Source: Vicinamibacteraceae bacterium (GTDB taxonomy: Bacteria > Acidobacteriota > Thermoanaerobaculia > Multivoradales > Multivoraceae). From it: a DNA stretch of 64,000 bases. Location: contig JAAXHG010000166.1 of assembly GCA_012270995.1 (NCBI GenBank), forward strand, positions 110,818-174,817, read 5' to 3'. The translations under genes were made by a program, and so were the position numbers. The notes beneath the pieces were generated by a model. That model searched no databases, was not told the DNA's origin, and worked only from the letters and a program-made list of their open reading frames with translations. Positions 54,938 through 64,000 of the stretch are shown here, one piece after another. Numbering within the stretch: position 1 is the first letter of the stretch; the number at the start of each line of letters is the position of its first letter.

Positions 54938-57900
54938 TCAGGGCGGTGCGGGAGGCTCGTTTGCGGCGCGGTCGGTTGGCGGCTGAACGGCGGGGATTTC
55001 CAACTCCCGGGCTCGCCGGTTCAGTTCTTCAAGCTGCGGTCCGGTCAACTCGGCGACGGCCTCGAGGATCGGCAGGAGCTCGGCCTCTAGATCCTCAAGG
55101 CGACGGCGCGCGCCGGCCGTCGGCCGGGCGGTGTTGCCGAAGACGTGAGTGTAGAGGTACGCGTACTGGTTGTCGATCCGGGGCTGGAAGTTCAGCGCGT
55201 CCTGGGAGACGCGGCTCCGCGACTGGATCAGCTGCTCGTCGAGTTCTCCGGCGCGCTCGAGGATCGCCTCGACGGCCGGTCGCAGCTCCGAGGCGCCGGC
55301 CTCGTCGAGGCGATCCTCGAGGGCGCCGGCCTGTTCCCGGACGCTGCGCAGGCCGGCGATCGCGTCGTGGGTTGCCGTCAACCGCGCCGACAACTGGTAG
55401 AGCATCGCGTACTGCTCTTCCAGATCGGCCTGGGAGATGTCCTCGAGCCGCGGGTCGGCGAGCACCTCGAAAGTCCGGCTGTCCGACCAGTCGGCTGTCG
55501 CGGCCTGGGCCTCGCCACCCTCATCGGTCCCCTCGTCGCTGCCGGCGACCGTCAGCGTCGCCCGGTAGGTCCCCGGCGGCAGGTAGGGGCCGCCGGTGTA
55601 CGACAGCGACATGACGGCGCCCTCGACCAGGTGAGGCGCCTGGCCGCGCAGGTTCCAGACGACCCGGTTGAGGCCCTGCTTCGCCTCGAAGGACTCGATC
55701 CGTGGACGCTCGTCCTCGCCGCCCTCGATCTCCTCGCCTTCCGGCAACGACGTGAAGCGCCGCAGAACCCGGTCGCCGCCGTCGGGGGAGATCGTCAGCT
55801 CGACACGGCCGGCCGGCTCTTCCGGGAGGTCGAACCAGATGGAAGCGCCATTGACGAAGCCCCCGCCTCCGCCGGGCCGATCGATGCGGACCACAGGCTC
55901 GGGAGAGAAGAGCCGGGGCTCATCGCGCTGTGTGCCGGCGGCGATTTCCGCGGCGCGCTCGCGCGCGAGTTCCCGGACCAGGCCGAGATCGTCGAGCACC
56001 CAGAAGCTCCGGCCCTGTGTCGCGAGCACCAGGTCCGGATTGCCGGCGTTGTTGTGAATCAGCAGGTCGGTGATCGGCGTGCGCGGCAGGTTCAACTGGA
56101 ACGACCGCCAGGAGTTCCCGCCGTCGAAGGAGGCGTAGAGGCCGAACTCGGTGCCGGCGAAGAGCAGGCCGGCGGCGCCCGGGTCCTCGCGCACGACGCG
56201 CACGAAGTGGTCGGCCGGCAGACCATCGGTCGCGGTGGTCCAGCTTCCGCCGCCGTCGTCCGTGCGGAAGATGTACGGCGTGTAGTCGTTCATCCGGTAG
56301 CGGTACACCCCGACGTAGACGCGCTCCGGATCGTGTTGCGAAACGTCGATCGAGTTGACCGTGCCGTCGGCGGGCATTTCGGCCGGCGTGACGTCGACCC
56401 AGGTGGCGCCGTTGTCCCGGCTGACGTGGATGCGGCCGTCGTCGCTGCCGGCCCAGATCTCTCCGGCCGTTTGCGGCGATTCCGCGAGCGCGAAGATCGT
56501 GTTGTAGACCTCGACGCCGGTGTGGTCGTGCTGGACGGGTCCGCCGGGCACTCCCTGCTTCTCGTCGTCGTCGGTCGTCAGGTCGGGCGAAATCGTCTCC
56601 CACGTCCAGCCGCCGTCGCGGGTGCGATGGACGTAGTTCGAGGTGTGGTAGACGACATCGGGATCGTGCCGGGAGATGAGGATCGGCGCGTTCCACTGGA
56701 AGCGGTAGCGAAGGTCGCGCGGCGCCGTGCCGTCCTGCATCTGGGGATAGAGGACCATGTTGCGGGCGGCGCCGCTCCGGTGGTCGTAGCGGTCGATGCG
56801 GCCCAGGTAGTTTCCCGAGTAGACGAGGTGAGGCTGCTCGGGGTGAACCGCGATGTGTCCGCTCTCGGCGCCGGCCACCGAGTGCCAGTGCTGGGTCGCG
56901 GTCAATTCGGGCATCGGCCGCGACGGCACGGAGATCGTGCTGTTGTCCTGCTGGGCGCCGTAGATCCGGTAGGGGAACTGGTTGTCGACGGTGACCCGGT
57001 AGAACTCGGCGGTCGGCTGGTTGTTCTGGGTGGACCAGGAACGGCCGCCGTCCACGCTGACGTTGGCGCCGCCGTCATTCGCCTGGACCATGATGTGCGG
57101 CTGCTCGGGGTTGATCCAGAGGTCGTGGTTGTCGCCGTGGGGCGTACCGACCCGCTCCCAGGTGGCGCCGGCGTCCACCGACTTGAAGAAGCGCACGTTC
57201 GACCCCCAGACCGTGTTCGGGTCGGCCGGGTCGGCGTGGATGTGGCTGTAGTACCAGCCGCGGGTGAGCAGTTCCGGTTCGTCGCTCACCCTGCTCCAGG
57301 TGTCGCCGTGGTCCTCGGAGCGGAAGATGCCGCCCCGCCCCTCGTCCGCGGTGACGATCGTCCAGAGCCGCCCGCGCCGCGCCGGCGACGCGGAGACGCC
57401 GATACGGCCGAGCACGCCGGTCGGCAGACCGCCCTCGAGGCGTTGCCAGGTGTCGCCGCCATCGGTCGAGCGGAACAGGCCGCCCTCGTCGCTGCCGTCG
57501 ATCAGCGTCCACGGCTTGCGCTCGACCCTCCAGACCGCCGCGTAGAGGACGCGGGGATTGAAGGGGTCGAGTTCCAGGTCGGCGATGCCGGCGTCGTCCG
57601 AGATGCCGAGCACCTGCCGCCAGGTGTCGCCGCCGTCCGTCGAACGGTAGACTCCCCGTTCCGGGTTGCCGCCGAAGATCTGGCCGAGCACGCCCACCCA
57701 GAGCACGTTGGGATCGTCAGGATGGACGCGGACGCGGCTGATCGCGCCCGCCCGCTCCAGGCCGATGTGACGCCAGGAGGCGCCGGCGTCGGTGGAGGCG
57801 TACATGCCGTCCCCGATCGAGACGTTGCCGCGAGGACAGGCGGAGCCCATGCCGACGTAGATCACGTTCGGATCGCTCGGCGCCACGGTCACCGCGCCGA

Positions 57901-58180
57901 CGGAGCCTGCCTTGAAGTCCTCGTCGGTCAGGTTCTCCCAGGAGATGCCCGCGTTCGTCGTGCGCCAGACGCCGCCGCCGGTCGAGCCCATGTAGAACGT
58001 GTAGGGGTGCGACGGGTGCCCGGCGACCGCGGTGACCCGCCCGCCGCGGCTGGGGCCGACGAGCCGGAACTCGATTCCCTCGAAGGGATCGGAGTCCTCC
58101 TGGCCGGCTGCCGGCGCGGCGGCGAGCGCAATCGCAAGAAGAACCGATGCGTGCCTGACAGTGCTGTCTGGACCGATCAT
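54938..58180 (-). CDS. Exported sortilin/VPS10-like BNR (Asp-box) beta-propeller protein
   Basis: ATG at 58180; signal peptide; FRLVGPSRGGRVTAVAGHPSHPYTFYMGSTGGGVWRTTNAGISWENLTDEDFKAGSVGAVTVAPSDPNVIYVGMG plus multiple SxDGGxxW repeats. Confidence 0.9.
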   Translation of the reverse strand: MIGPDSTVRHASVLLAIALAAAPAAGQEDSDPFEGIEFRLVGPSRGGRVTAVAGHPSHPYTFYMGSTGGGVWRTTNAGISWENLTDEDFKAGSVGAVTVAPSDPNVIYVGMGSACPRGNVSIGDGMYASTDAGASWRHIGLERAGAISRVRVHPDDPNVLWVGVLGQIFGGNPERGVYRSTDGGDTWRQVLGISDDAGIADLELDPFNPRVLYAAVWRVERKPWTLIDGSDEGGLFRSTDGGDTWQRLEGGLPTGVLGRIGVSASPARRGRLWTIVTADEGRGGIFRSEDHGDTWSRVSDEPELLTRGWYYSHIHADPADPNTVWGSNVRFFKSVDAGATWERVGTPHGDNHDLWINPEQPHIMVQANDGGANVSVDGGRSWSTQNNQPTAEFYRVTVDNQFPYRIYGAQQDNSTISVPSRPMPELTATQHWHSVAGAESGHIAVHPEQPHLVYSGNYLGRIDRYDHRSGAARNMVLYPQMQDGTAPRDLRYRFQWNAPILISRHDPDVVYHTSNYVHRTRDGGWTWETISPDLTTDDDEKQGVPGGPVQHDHTGVEVYNTIFALAESPQTAGEIWAGSDDGRIHVSRDNGATWVDVTPAEMPADGTVNSIDVSQHDPERVYVGVYRYRMNDYTPYIFRTDDGGGSWTTATDGLPADHFVRVVREDPGAAGLLFAGTEFGLYASFDGGNSWRSFQLNLPRTPITDLLIHNNAGNPDLVLATQGRSFWVLDDLGLVRELARERAAEIAAGTQRDEPRLFSPEPVVRIDRPGGGGGFVNGASIWFDLPEEPAGRVELTISPDGGDRVLRRFTSLPEGEEIEGGEDERPRIESFEAKQGLNRVVWNLRGQAPHLVEGAVMSLSYTGGPYLPPGTYRATLTVAGSDEGTDEGGEAQAATADWSDSRTFEVLADPRLEDISQADLEEQYAMLYQLSARLTATHDAIAGLRSVREQAGALEDRLDEAGASELRPAVEAILERAGELDEQLIQSRSRVSQDALNFQPRIDNQYAYLYTHVFGNTARPTAGARRRLEDLEAELLPILEAVAELTGPQLEELNRRARELEIPAVQPPTDRAANEPPAPP

Positions 58181-58238
58181 CGGCGCGTAGTCTACGCTGC
58201 CGCGCACGCTCGGCGCGGCTGCTACATTCGCCCCCACC

Positions 58239-59147
58239 GTGAGCGCCAAGCCCGCCGCCCGCTTCGTCATCTACACGGACGGCGGCGCCAGGCCGAATCC
58301 CGGTCCGGGCGGCTGGGCGGCCGTCGTCCTCGACGCGAAGGGCAACGTCGAGGAGATCTCCGGCGGAGCGCCGAGCACGACGAACAACCGAATGGAGCTT
58401 CAGGCCGCCATCTCGGCGCTTGCCAATCTGTCGGGGCCGAGCGCGGTCGAGCTCTACACGGATTCCCAGTACCTGCGGCAGGGCATCACCTCCTGGCTCG
58501 GGCGGTGGCGGGCTCAGGGCTGGCGGCGCCGCGACGGCGGTTCGGTCAAGAACGTCGACCTGTGGCGGCGGCTGGAGGGTCTGAACCGGCGCCACCGGGT
58601 GAACTGGCGCTGGGTCAAGGGTCACGCGGGCAACGAGTGGAACGAGCGCGTCGACGCCCTGGCCAGCGAGGAAATCGAGGCGCGGGGCGGCGGCGCCGCG
58701 GCCGAGCCGGCCTCGGACGAGGCGATCTCGCCCGACACCGTGCGCATCTTCCTCAAGGTCCGTTGCGTCGGCGGGCGCGGCGCGTGGGTCGCCGAGGTGG
58801 TGACGCCCGCCGGTACCCTCGAACGGTCCGGCGGGGCTTCGGACACGACGCCGAACCGGCTCGAGCTGGAGTGCGTCCTGGAGCTGCTCGGCGGCCTGCC
58901 GCCCGACCAATCGGCCGCCGTCTACACCGGCAACGACTACCTCAGGCGCGGCGCCGCGCTCTGGATCCACTCCTGGAAACGAAACCGGTGGCGTACCAAG
59001 GCGGGCAAGCCGGTCAAGAACGCTGAACTCTGGCATCGACTCGACCGACAGCTCGAGGAGCGGCGCGTGCAGTGGCCGGCGACGACCGGCGAGGCGGGCG
59101 AGCGGCTCAAGGAGCTGAAGGAGCGCGCCCGGGAGCTCTTCGCCTAG
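58239..59147 (+). CDS. rnhA: Ribonuclease HI with additional C-terminal degenerate RNase H-like domain
   Basis: First domain FVIYTDGGARPNPGPGGWAAVVL...TNNRMELQAAISAL...LYTDSQYLRQGITSWLGRWRAQGWRRRDGGSVKNVDLWRRL...WVKGHAGNEWNERVDALA. Second domain parallels it: NRLELECVLELL...VYTGNDYLRRGAALWIHSWKRNRWRTKAGKPVKNAELWHRL. Confidence 0.9.
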   Translation: MSAKPAARFVIYTDGGARPNPGPGGWAAVVLDAKGNVEEISGGAPSTTNNRMELQAAISALANLSGPSAVELYTDSQYLRQGITSWLGRWRAQGWRRRDGGSVKNVDLWRRLEGLNRRHRVNWRWVKGHAGNEWNERVDALASEEIEARGGGAAAEPASDEAISPDTVRIFLKVRCVGGRGAWVAEVVTPAGTLERSGGASDTTPNRLELECVLELLGGLPPDQSAAVYTGNDYLRRGAALWIHSWKRNRWRTKAGKPVKNAELWHRLDRQLEERRVQWPATTGEAGERLKELKERARELFA

Positions 59148-59160
59148 CCTGGACTTGGAA

Positions 59161-59195
59161 GCGTACGCAGCGGTCTCGCCGCGCTGTCGCGTACG
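59161..59195 (+). terminator. Possible imperfect hairpin downstream of the RNase H gene
   Basis: CGTACGC-AGCG ... CGCTGTCGCGTACG imperfect inverted repeat just after the stop at 59147; no clear T-tract. Confidence 0.25.
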
Positions 59196-59386
59196 AGACG
59201 AATGGCAGTGCCCGTCAGAACAACGTGAACAAGTGAACGCTCATCTCCCGTACGGGTGGCGCTCAGGGATCAAGGCCCAGGCTGAAGCAGAACCGAGGAC
59301 GCCGGGATCGGTCCGCCACGGCACGCCGCGGGGCTCGTCACGCGCGCGTAGCTGCAAGAAGTTGTAGAGAGGTTGTACTTGGGAAG

Positions 59387-59587
59387 TCAGCGTCCGCGGG
59401 AGGCCGCTTTGGCTTGTTCAGCGCGCCGGGAGGTCGGCCGCGGCGAAGAGCGCGGCGCGACCGGGGCGGCGGCGCGTCGCTGACGGTCTTTGGCGACGAT
59501 CTCGTCGGCCTCGCGGATGATCCGAGCGCGCTGCTCGGGCGAGAAGGTCGCTTCGAACAGCTTGTTCCAGGGATGGCGTCCGCTCAT
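59387..59587 (-). CDS. Small basic protein, putative partner (antitoxin-like) of the RelE/HigB-like toxin
   Basis: 66 aa MSGRHPWNKLFEATFSPEQRARIIREADEIVAKDRQRRAAAPVAPRSSPRPTSRRAEQAKAASRGR; ATGA overlap with upstream toxin stop. Confidence 0.5.
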   Translation of the reverse strand: MSGRHPWNKLFEATFSPEQRARIIREADEIVAKDRQRRAAAPVAPRSSPRPTSRRAEQAKAASRGR

Positions 59588-59967
59588 CGGTTCGGTCCTT
59601 CGTGGCGGGAGTTGCGTGTGGCTTCGATCCGGAGTTCGAGAAGGTGTTCATCATAGAGCATGTCGGCCTGGCGAACGTAGTCACGGTAGAAGCGCTCGTC
59701 GGAGGTCTTGTGGCCGCCGATGAGGAGGATGGCGCTTCGACGCGGGTCGAAGGCGTAGAAGACCCGAATGCGAGGCCGCGTCTGGACGCGGAGTTCTCTC
59801 ATGCGGGAGTGACGCGAGGTCTTGACGGCGGAGGAATGGGGAAAGCCGAGACGAACGCCGTGCTTGACCAGGGCCTGGACGATGCGGGACGTCGCCTCTT
59901 GGTGGGGGACGCCAAGAGTGTCCCACCAAGCGCGGAACTGATCGGTGTACTCGACGGAGACGGGCAT
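59584..59967 (-). CDS. RelE/HigB-like (phage-derived Gp49-like) toxin
   Basis: VEYTDQFRAWWDTL...VQALVKHGVRLGFPHSSAVKTSRHSRMRELRVQTRPRIRVFYAFDPRRSAILLIGGHKTSDERFYRDYVRQADMLYDEHL. Confidence 0.82.
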   Translation of the reverse strand: MPVSVEYTDQFRAWWDTLGVPHQEATSRIVQALVKHGVRLGFPHSSAVKTSRHSRMRELRVQTRPRIRVFYAFDPRRSAILLIGGHKTSDERFYRDYVRQADMLYDEHLLELRIEATRNSRHEGPNR

Positions 59968-59991
59968 CGGGAGAAGAAGAGTCCGGCGCGG

Positions 59992-61581
59992 CTACACCGC
60001 CTGCTCGCGAATCGCCAGAAAGCGGACTTCCGGCGCGTTCTCCGCGGCGCGGTCGAGCCAGTAGCGGTTGGCGGCCAAGAAGAGAGGCGCGCCGTTGTGG
60101 TCGTGCGCGATCTTCGCCGCGTTGCGGCGCACGAAGTCGCGCACCGCGCGTTCGTCGTCCGCGTCGATCCAGCGCGCCAGGGACATTGCCGTCGACTCGA
60201 AACGGACCGGTACCTCGTACTCGGTGCGGATGCGGTCGGCTAGTACGTCGAACTGGAGGGCGCCGGCGACGCCGACGATCCAGTCGGCGCCCTCTCGGGC
60301 GCGGAAGACCTGCGCCACGCCCTCTTCCGCGAGCTGAAGCAGCGCGCGGCCGAGATGCTTGGCCCGCAGCGGATCCTCGGGCCGGACCCGGCGCAGGAGG
60401 TCGGGGGCGAAGCTGGGAACGCCGACGAAACGGATCGGCTCGCCGGCCGACAGAGCGTCGCCGATGCGCAGGTTCCCGTGGTTCGGGATGCCGATGATGT
60501 CGCCGGGCCAGGCTTCCTCGGCGAGCTCCCGGTCCCGGGCCAGAAACAGGACCGGGTTGTGGATGTTCAGCGTACGCCCGCTACGGGGATGGAACAGCCG
60601 GATGCCCCGATGGAAGCGCCCCGAGCACAGCCGCACGAAGGCGATCCGGTCGCGGTGCTTCGGGTCCATGTTCGCCTGGATCTTGAAGACGAAGCCGGTG
60701 ACCGTCCCCTCGCCGGGGGCGACCGTTCGCTCGGCCGCGCGCCGCGGCCGCGGCGCCGGCGCGTGGCGGGCGAGGCCGTCGAGCAGCGACCCGACGCCGA
60801 AGCCGCGCAGCGCGCTGCCGAAGTAGACCGGAGTCCGGTTGCCCGAGAGAAAGGCGGCGCTGTCGAACGGCGGGCAGAGCTCGCGCACGATTTCGACTTC
60901 CTCGCGCAGCCTGGCCGCTGGTTCGCCGCCGATCGCCTGTTCGATGTCCGGCGAGTCGAGCCCCGGAACGACCCGCTCCGCGGCTCGTCGCTGCCTGTCT
61001 CCGGGCGCGACCAGGACCAGCCGGTCGCGGATCAGGTCGTAGCTTCCCTGGAAGCTCCGCCCCATGCCGACCGGCCAGGTCATCGGAGCGACCTCGAGCT
61101 GCAGGGTGTCGGCGATCTCGTCGAGCAGATCGAACGGATCGCGCGCGTCGCGGTCCAGCTTGTTGATGAAGCTCGTGATCGGCATGTCGCGCAGCCGGCA
61201 GACCTCGAACAGCTTCCGCGTCTGCGTTTCGATGCCCTTGGCGGCGTCGAGGACCATGACCGCCGAGTCGACCGCGGTGAGTGTCCGATAGGTGTCCTCG
61301 CTGAAGTCCTCGTGGCCGGGGGTGTCCAGCAGGTTGAACGTGTTGCCCTCGTACTCGAAGGTCATGACGGAAGCGCTGACGGAGATGCCGCGCTCCCGCT
61401 CCACCTTCATCCAGTCCGAGCGGGCCCGGCGGGCCTCGCCCCGGGCCTTGACCGCGCCGGCGAGCTGAATGGCGCCGGCGCGGAGCAGGAGCTTCTCGGT
61501 CAGCGTCGTCTTGCCCGCGTCCGGGTGGGAGATGATGGCGAAGGTGCGGCGGCGGGCAACCGCTTCGGCGAGGGTCGTCAT
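59992..61581 (-). CDS. prfC: Peptide chain release factor 3
   Basis: ATG at 61581. RRRTFAIISHPDAGKTTLTEKLLLRAGAIQLAGAVKARGEARRARSDWMKVERERGISVSASVMTFEYEGNTFNLLDTPGHEDFSEDTYRTLTAVDSAVMVLDAAKGIE. Confidence 0.95.
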   Translation of the reverse strand: MTTLAEAVARRRTFAIISHPDAGKTTLTEKLLLRAGAIQLAGAVKARGEARRARSDWMKVERERGISVSASVMTFEYEGNTFNLLDTPGHEDFSEDTYRTLTAVDSAVMVLDAAKGIETQTRKLFEVCRLRDMPITSFINKLDRDARDPFDLLDEIADTLQLEVAPMTWPVGMGRSFQGSYDLIRDRLVLVAPGDRQRRAAERVVPGLDSPDIEQAIGGEPAARLREEVEIVRELCPPFDSAAFLSGNRTPVYFGSALRGFGVGSLLDGLARHAPAPRPRRAAERTVAPGEGTVTGFVFKIQANMDPKHRDRIAFVRLCSGRFHRGIRLFHPRSGRTLNIHNPVLFLARDRELAEEAWPGDIIGIPNHGNLRIGDALSAGEPIRFVGVPSFAPDLLRRVRPEDPLRAKHLGRALLQLAEEGVAQVFRAREGADWIVGVAGALQFDVLADRIRTEYEVPVRFESTAMSLARWIDADDERAVRDFVRRNAAKIAHDHNGAPLFLAANRYWLDRAAENAPEVRFLAIREQAV

Positions 61582-61785
61582 GGCTACGGTCAGGTGGCGG
61601 GCCGGAGTGGGGGCGCGGCGGCGCGGGAGTCTATAGTCGGGCGGCCGCACCCCTGTGTTCGTCCCCGCGTTCGACAACTCGCGCGCGGAGCGGTTCGGAG
61701 GTGACGCGGACCGCGTCGTTTCGGTTCGTGCCAGAATGTGCTCCCGTCCCGTCTGGCCGGGGTAACAGCCGTCCGAGGTAACCGC

Positions 61786-62973
61786 GTGAGTGATCTGTCC
61801 GCATTTCGAGAGGAGGCCCGCGCCTGGGTCGAGGGCGCCGCGCCTGAGTTCCTGCGCGGCAAGGCGTCCGACCCGAACGCCTGGGCCGCCGGCGGCCGCA
61901 AGGCGCCCTTCATCTACCCGGAGAGCCGCGACTGGCTGCTGGCGGCGGCCGATCGCGGCTTCTCGGCGCCGACCTGGCCCGAGGAGTACGGCGGCGCCGG
62001 TCTCTCCCGCGACGAAGCGGCCGTCCTGCACGAGGAGATGGCCCGCCTGGCCCTGCCCTTGCCGTTGACCGGTTTCGGCTACAGCATGATCGGGCCGACG
62101 CTGCTGGATCACGGCACGAAGGCGCAGAAGGCGGAACACCTGCCGAAGATCGTCCGCGGCGAGATCCGCTGGTGCCAGGGTTACTCGGAACCGAACGCGG
62201 GATCCGACCTGGCGTCCCTGGCGACATCGGCGGTGCGGGACGGCGACTTCTACGTGATCAACGGGCAGAAGATCTGGACTTCCGGCGCCGACCAGGCGGA
62301 CTGGATCTTCATGCTCGTGCGCACGAACCCGGACGTCAAGAAGCAGCGCGGCATCACCTTCATCCTGGTCGACATGGCGTCGCCGGGCGTCGAGGTGCGG
62401 CCGATCCGGCTGATCAGCGGCGCCTCGCCGTTCTGCGAGACGTTCTTCCACGACGTGCGGACGCCGGTCCACCAGGTCATCGGCGAAGTGAACGGCGGCT
62501 GGACGGTGGCCAAGGCGTTGCTCGGCCACGAACGGACCTCGATCGGCGGCATGGGCCGCGGCGGCGCCAGAGCTTCGCTGCCGGCCCTGGCCCGGGAGTA
62601 CATAGGCGTCGACGAGATGGGCCGGATCGACGACCCCGCGATCCGGGAGCGGGTGACCCGGTGCGAGATGGACGCGATGTCCTACGGGCTCACGATCAAG
62701 CGTCACGGCGACGGCCTGGAGGCGGGGCACAAGCCCGGGCCGGAGAGCTCGATGTTCAAGTACTACGGTACGGAACTCAACATGCGCCGCGAAGAGCTGA
62801 TGCTCTCCATCCGGGGCCCCCAGGCGCTGGGATGGGAAGGGGAGGGCTTCGAGCCGGCGGAGCTGAACCAGACCCGCTCGTGGCTCCGCTCGCGGGCGAA
62901 CAGCATCGAGGGGGGAACCTCGGAGATTCAGTTGAACATCATCGCCAAGCGCGTGCTGGGGTTGCCGGACTGA
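61786..62973 (+). CDS. Acyl-CoA dehydrogenase
   Basis: GTG at 61786. SAPTWPEEYGGAGLSRDEAAVLHEEMARL...CQGYSEPNAGSDLASLATSAVRDGDFYVINGQKIWTSGADQADWIFMLVRTN...EGGTSEIQLNIIAKRVLGLPD. Confidence 0.94.
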   Translation: MSDLSAFREEARAWVEGAAPEFLRGKASDPNAWAAGGRKAPFIYPESRDWLLAAADRGFSAPTWPEEYGGAGLSRDEAAVLHEEMARLALPLPLTGFGYSMIGPTLLDHGTKAQKAEHLPKIVRGEIRWCQGYSEPNAGSDLASLATSAVRDGDFYVINGQKIWTSGADQADWIFMLVRTNPDVKKQRGITFILVDMASPGVEVRPIRLISGASPFCETFFHDVRTPVHQVIGEVNGGWTVAKALLGHERTSIGGMGRGGARASLPALAREYIGVDEMGRIDDPAIRERVTRCEMDAMSYGLTIKRHGDGLEAGHKPGPESSMFKYYGTELNMRREELMLSIRGPQALGWEGEGFEPAELNQTRSWLRSRANSIEGGTSEIQLNIIAKRVLGLPD

Positions 62974-64000
62974 TGGCGCCGCTGGCCCTCACCGCCCCCC
63001 AGAACATGCTGGCCCGGACCGCGGCCGAGCTGGTTTCGAAGCACGGCGGGGTGGACCGCCAGCGCCGACTCCGCGACGAGGGCGCCGAACTTGGCTACAG
63101 CCCCGAAGTCTGGGCCGAGATGGCCGACCTGGGCTGGCTGGGCATTCCCTTCGCGGAAGAGCACGGCGGCCTCGGCATGGGCATGGCCGAGACGGTGCTG
63201 ATCACGGAGGCGATGGGCCGCGGCCTGGCGCCCGAGCCGTTCGTGTCGGCGGTCGTCTTCGCCGGCGGGCTGATCGCGGACGCCGGCAGCGCGGAGCAGC
63301 GCGCCGAGTGGCTGCCGCCGCTGATCGACGGAGAGAAGCGTCTGGCGCCGGCGCTGCTCGAGACGCGGGGCAGGTACCGGCTCGGCCGGGTCGAGACGCT
63401 CGCGGAGGCGAACGGCGGCGGTTGGGCGGTCTCGGGCGAGAAGGTCCAGGTGGTCGGCGGCGTCGGCGCGGACGGCTTCCTGATCGCGGCCCGAACGGAG
63501 GGTGGCGACAACGGTCTGACGCTCTTCCTGGTGCCGGCGTCGGCGGACGGCCTCGAGGTCGTGGCTCAGCAACGGGTCGACTCACGCAACGCGGCGATCG
63601 TCAGACTGAGCGACGTTCACGTGGCGGGCGCCGCCGTCCTGGGCGCCGTCGGCGGCGGCCTGGAACCGCTCGGGCGGGCGGTGGACCGGGCGACGGTCGC
63701 CGTCTGCGGCGAGATGCTCGGCGTGATGACGGAGGCCTTCGAGCGCACGATCGAATACCTCAAGTCGCGCAGCCAGTTCGGCGTCCTGATCGGCACGTTC
63801 CAGGCGCTCAAGCATCGGGCCGCGAAGATGTTCATCGAGATCGAGCTGTCCCGTTCCACCGTCATGGCCGCGGCGCGGGCGCTCGACGAGGGCGCCGACG
63901 ACGCGCAGCTCCAGGTGTCGAACGCCAAGGCGCGATGCTCGGACGCCCTGATCCTGGTCACCAACGAGGCCCTGCAGATGCACGGCGGCATCGGCATGAC
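62973..64000 (+). CDS. Acyl-CoA dehydrogenase, C-terminus truncated by window edge
   Basis: ATG at 62973 overlaps upstream TGA; MAPLALTAPQNMLARTAAEL...WAEMADLGWLGIPFAEEHGGLGMGMAETVLITEAMGRGLAPEPF...YLKSRSQFGVLIGTFQALKHRAAKMFIEIELSRS...EALQMHGGIGM. Not in ORF track because no stop within the window. Confidence 0.92.
   Translation, partial: MAPLALTAPQNMLARTAAELVSKHGGVDRQRRLRDEGAELGYSPEVWAEMADLGWLGIPFAEEHGGLGMGMAETVLITEAMGRGLAPEPFVSAVVFAGGLIADAGSAEQRAEWLPPLIDGEKRLAPALLETRGRYRLGRVETLAEANGGGWAVSGEKVQVVGGVGADGFLIAARTEGGDNGLTLFLVPASADGLEVVAQQRVDSRNAAIVRLSDVHVAGAAVLGAVGGGLEPLGRAVDRATVAVCGEMLGVMTEAFERTIEYLKSRSQFGVLIGTFQALKHRAAKMFIEIELSRSTVMAAARALDEGADDAQLQVSNAKARCSDALILVTNEALQMHGGIGM

Noticed and set aside
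52525-55614. 1029-aa + strand ORF
   Set aside because: Antisense to the DUF5916 gene and neighbours; shadow ORF.
55145-59026. 1293-aa + strand ORF
   Set aside because: Antisense to the sortilin/BNR gene and partly out of frame over rnhA; composition typical of GC-rich shadow ORFs with no recognisable motifs.
59155-59367. 70-aa + strand ORF after rnhA
   Set aside because: No start context, no recognisable motifs; probably non-coding spacer.
61590-62730. N-terminal extension of the 912-aa prfC ORF
   Set aside because: RF3 homology begins at MTTLAEAVARRRTFAIISHPDAGKTTLTEK (61581); the upstream part is antisense to an acyl-CoA dehydrogenase.

Overview
High-GC bacterial chromosome segment. Gene content suggests an Acidobacteriota-like genome, but that is an inference and I could not test it. 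No rRNA, tRNA, CRISPR array or intact transposon was recognised. Main blocks: (1) edge ankyrin-repeat protein, small Cys-rich exported protein, and a very large carboxypeptidase-regulatory-like repeat protein; (2) miaA; (3) a long, tightly coupled + strand operon (~8.5-24.3 kb) encoding DUF4159, VWA/GATase-like, caspase/C13-like, TPR plus HExxH peptidase, a second DUF4159, MoxR, DUF58, BatA/VWA and DUF4175 proteins; (4) acyl-CoA dehydrogenases, MBL hydrolase, enoyl-CoA hydratase, amidohydrolase and DUF368 protein; (5) a glutathione cluster (gor, gshB, chaC-like); (6) a second carboxypeptidase-regulatory-like protein split by one in-frame TAG; (7) an accessory patch at 42.1-46.5 kb with a DUF1640-like mini-protein, a broken Type ISP-like restriction-modification gene carrying a 21-unit AG dinucleotide tract, and a PIN-domain toxin whose Phd-like antitoxin is frameshifted; (8) clpA/clpS, FemAB-like protein, gamma-glutamyltransferase, DUF5916 protein and sortilin/BNR-repeat protein; (9) an RNase HI with a second, degenerate RNase H-like domain; (10) a RelE/HigB-like toxin with a tiny partner lacking an HTH; (11) prfC and two acyl-CoA dehydrogenases, the last running off the window. 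The strongest candidates for follow-up are the R-M gene with its dinucleotide tract and apparent internal deletions, the tandem RNase H protein, the caspase-like protein lacking the expected Cys inside the Bat/MoxR operon, and the two toxin-antitoxin loci with abnormal antitoxins.
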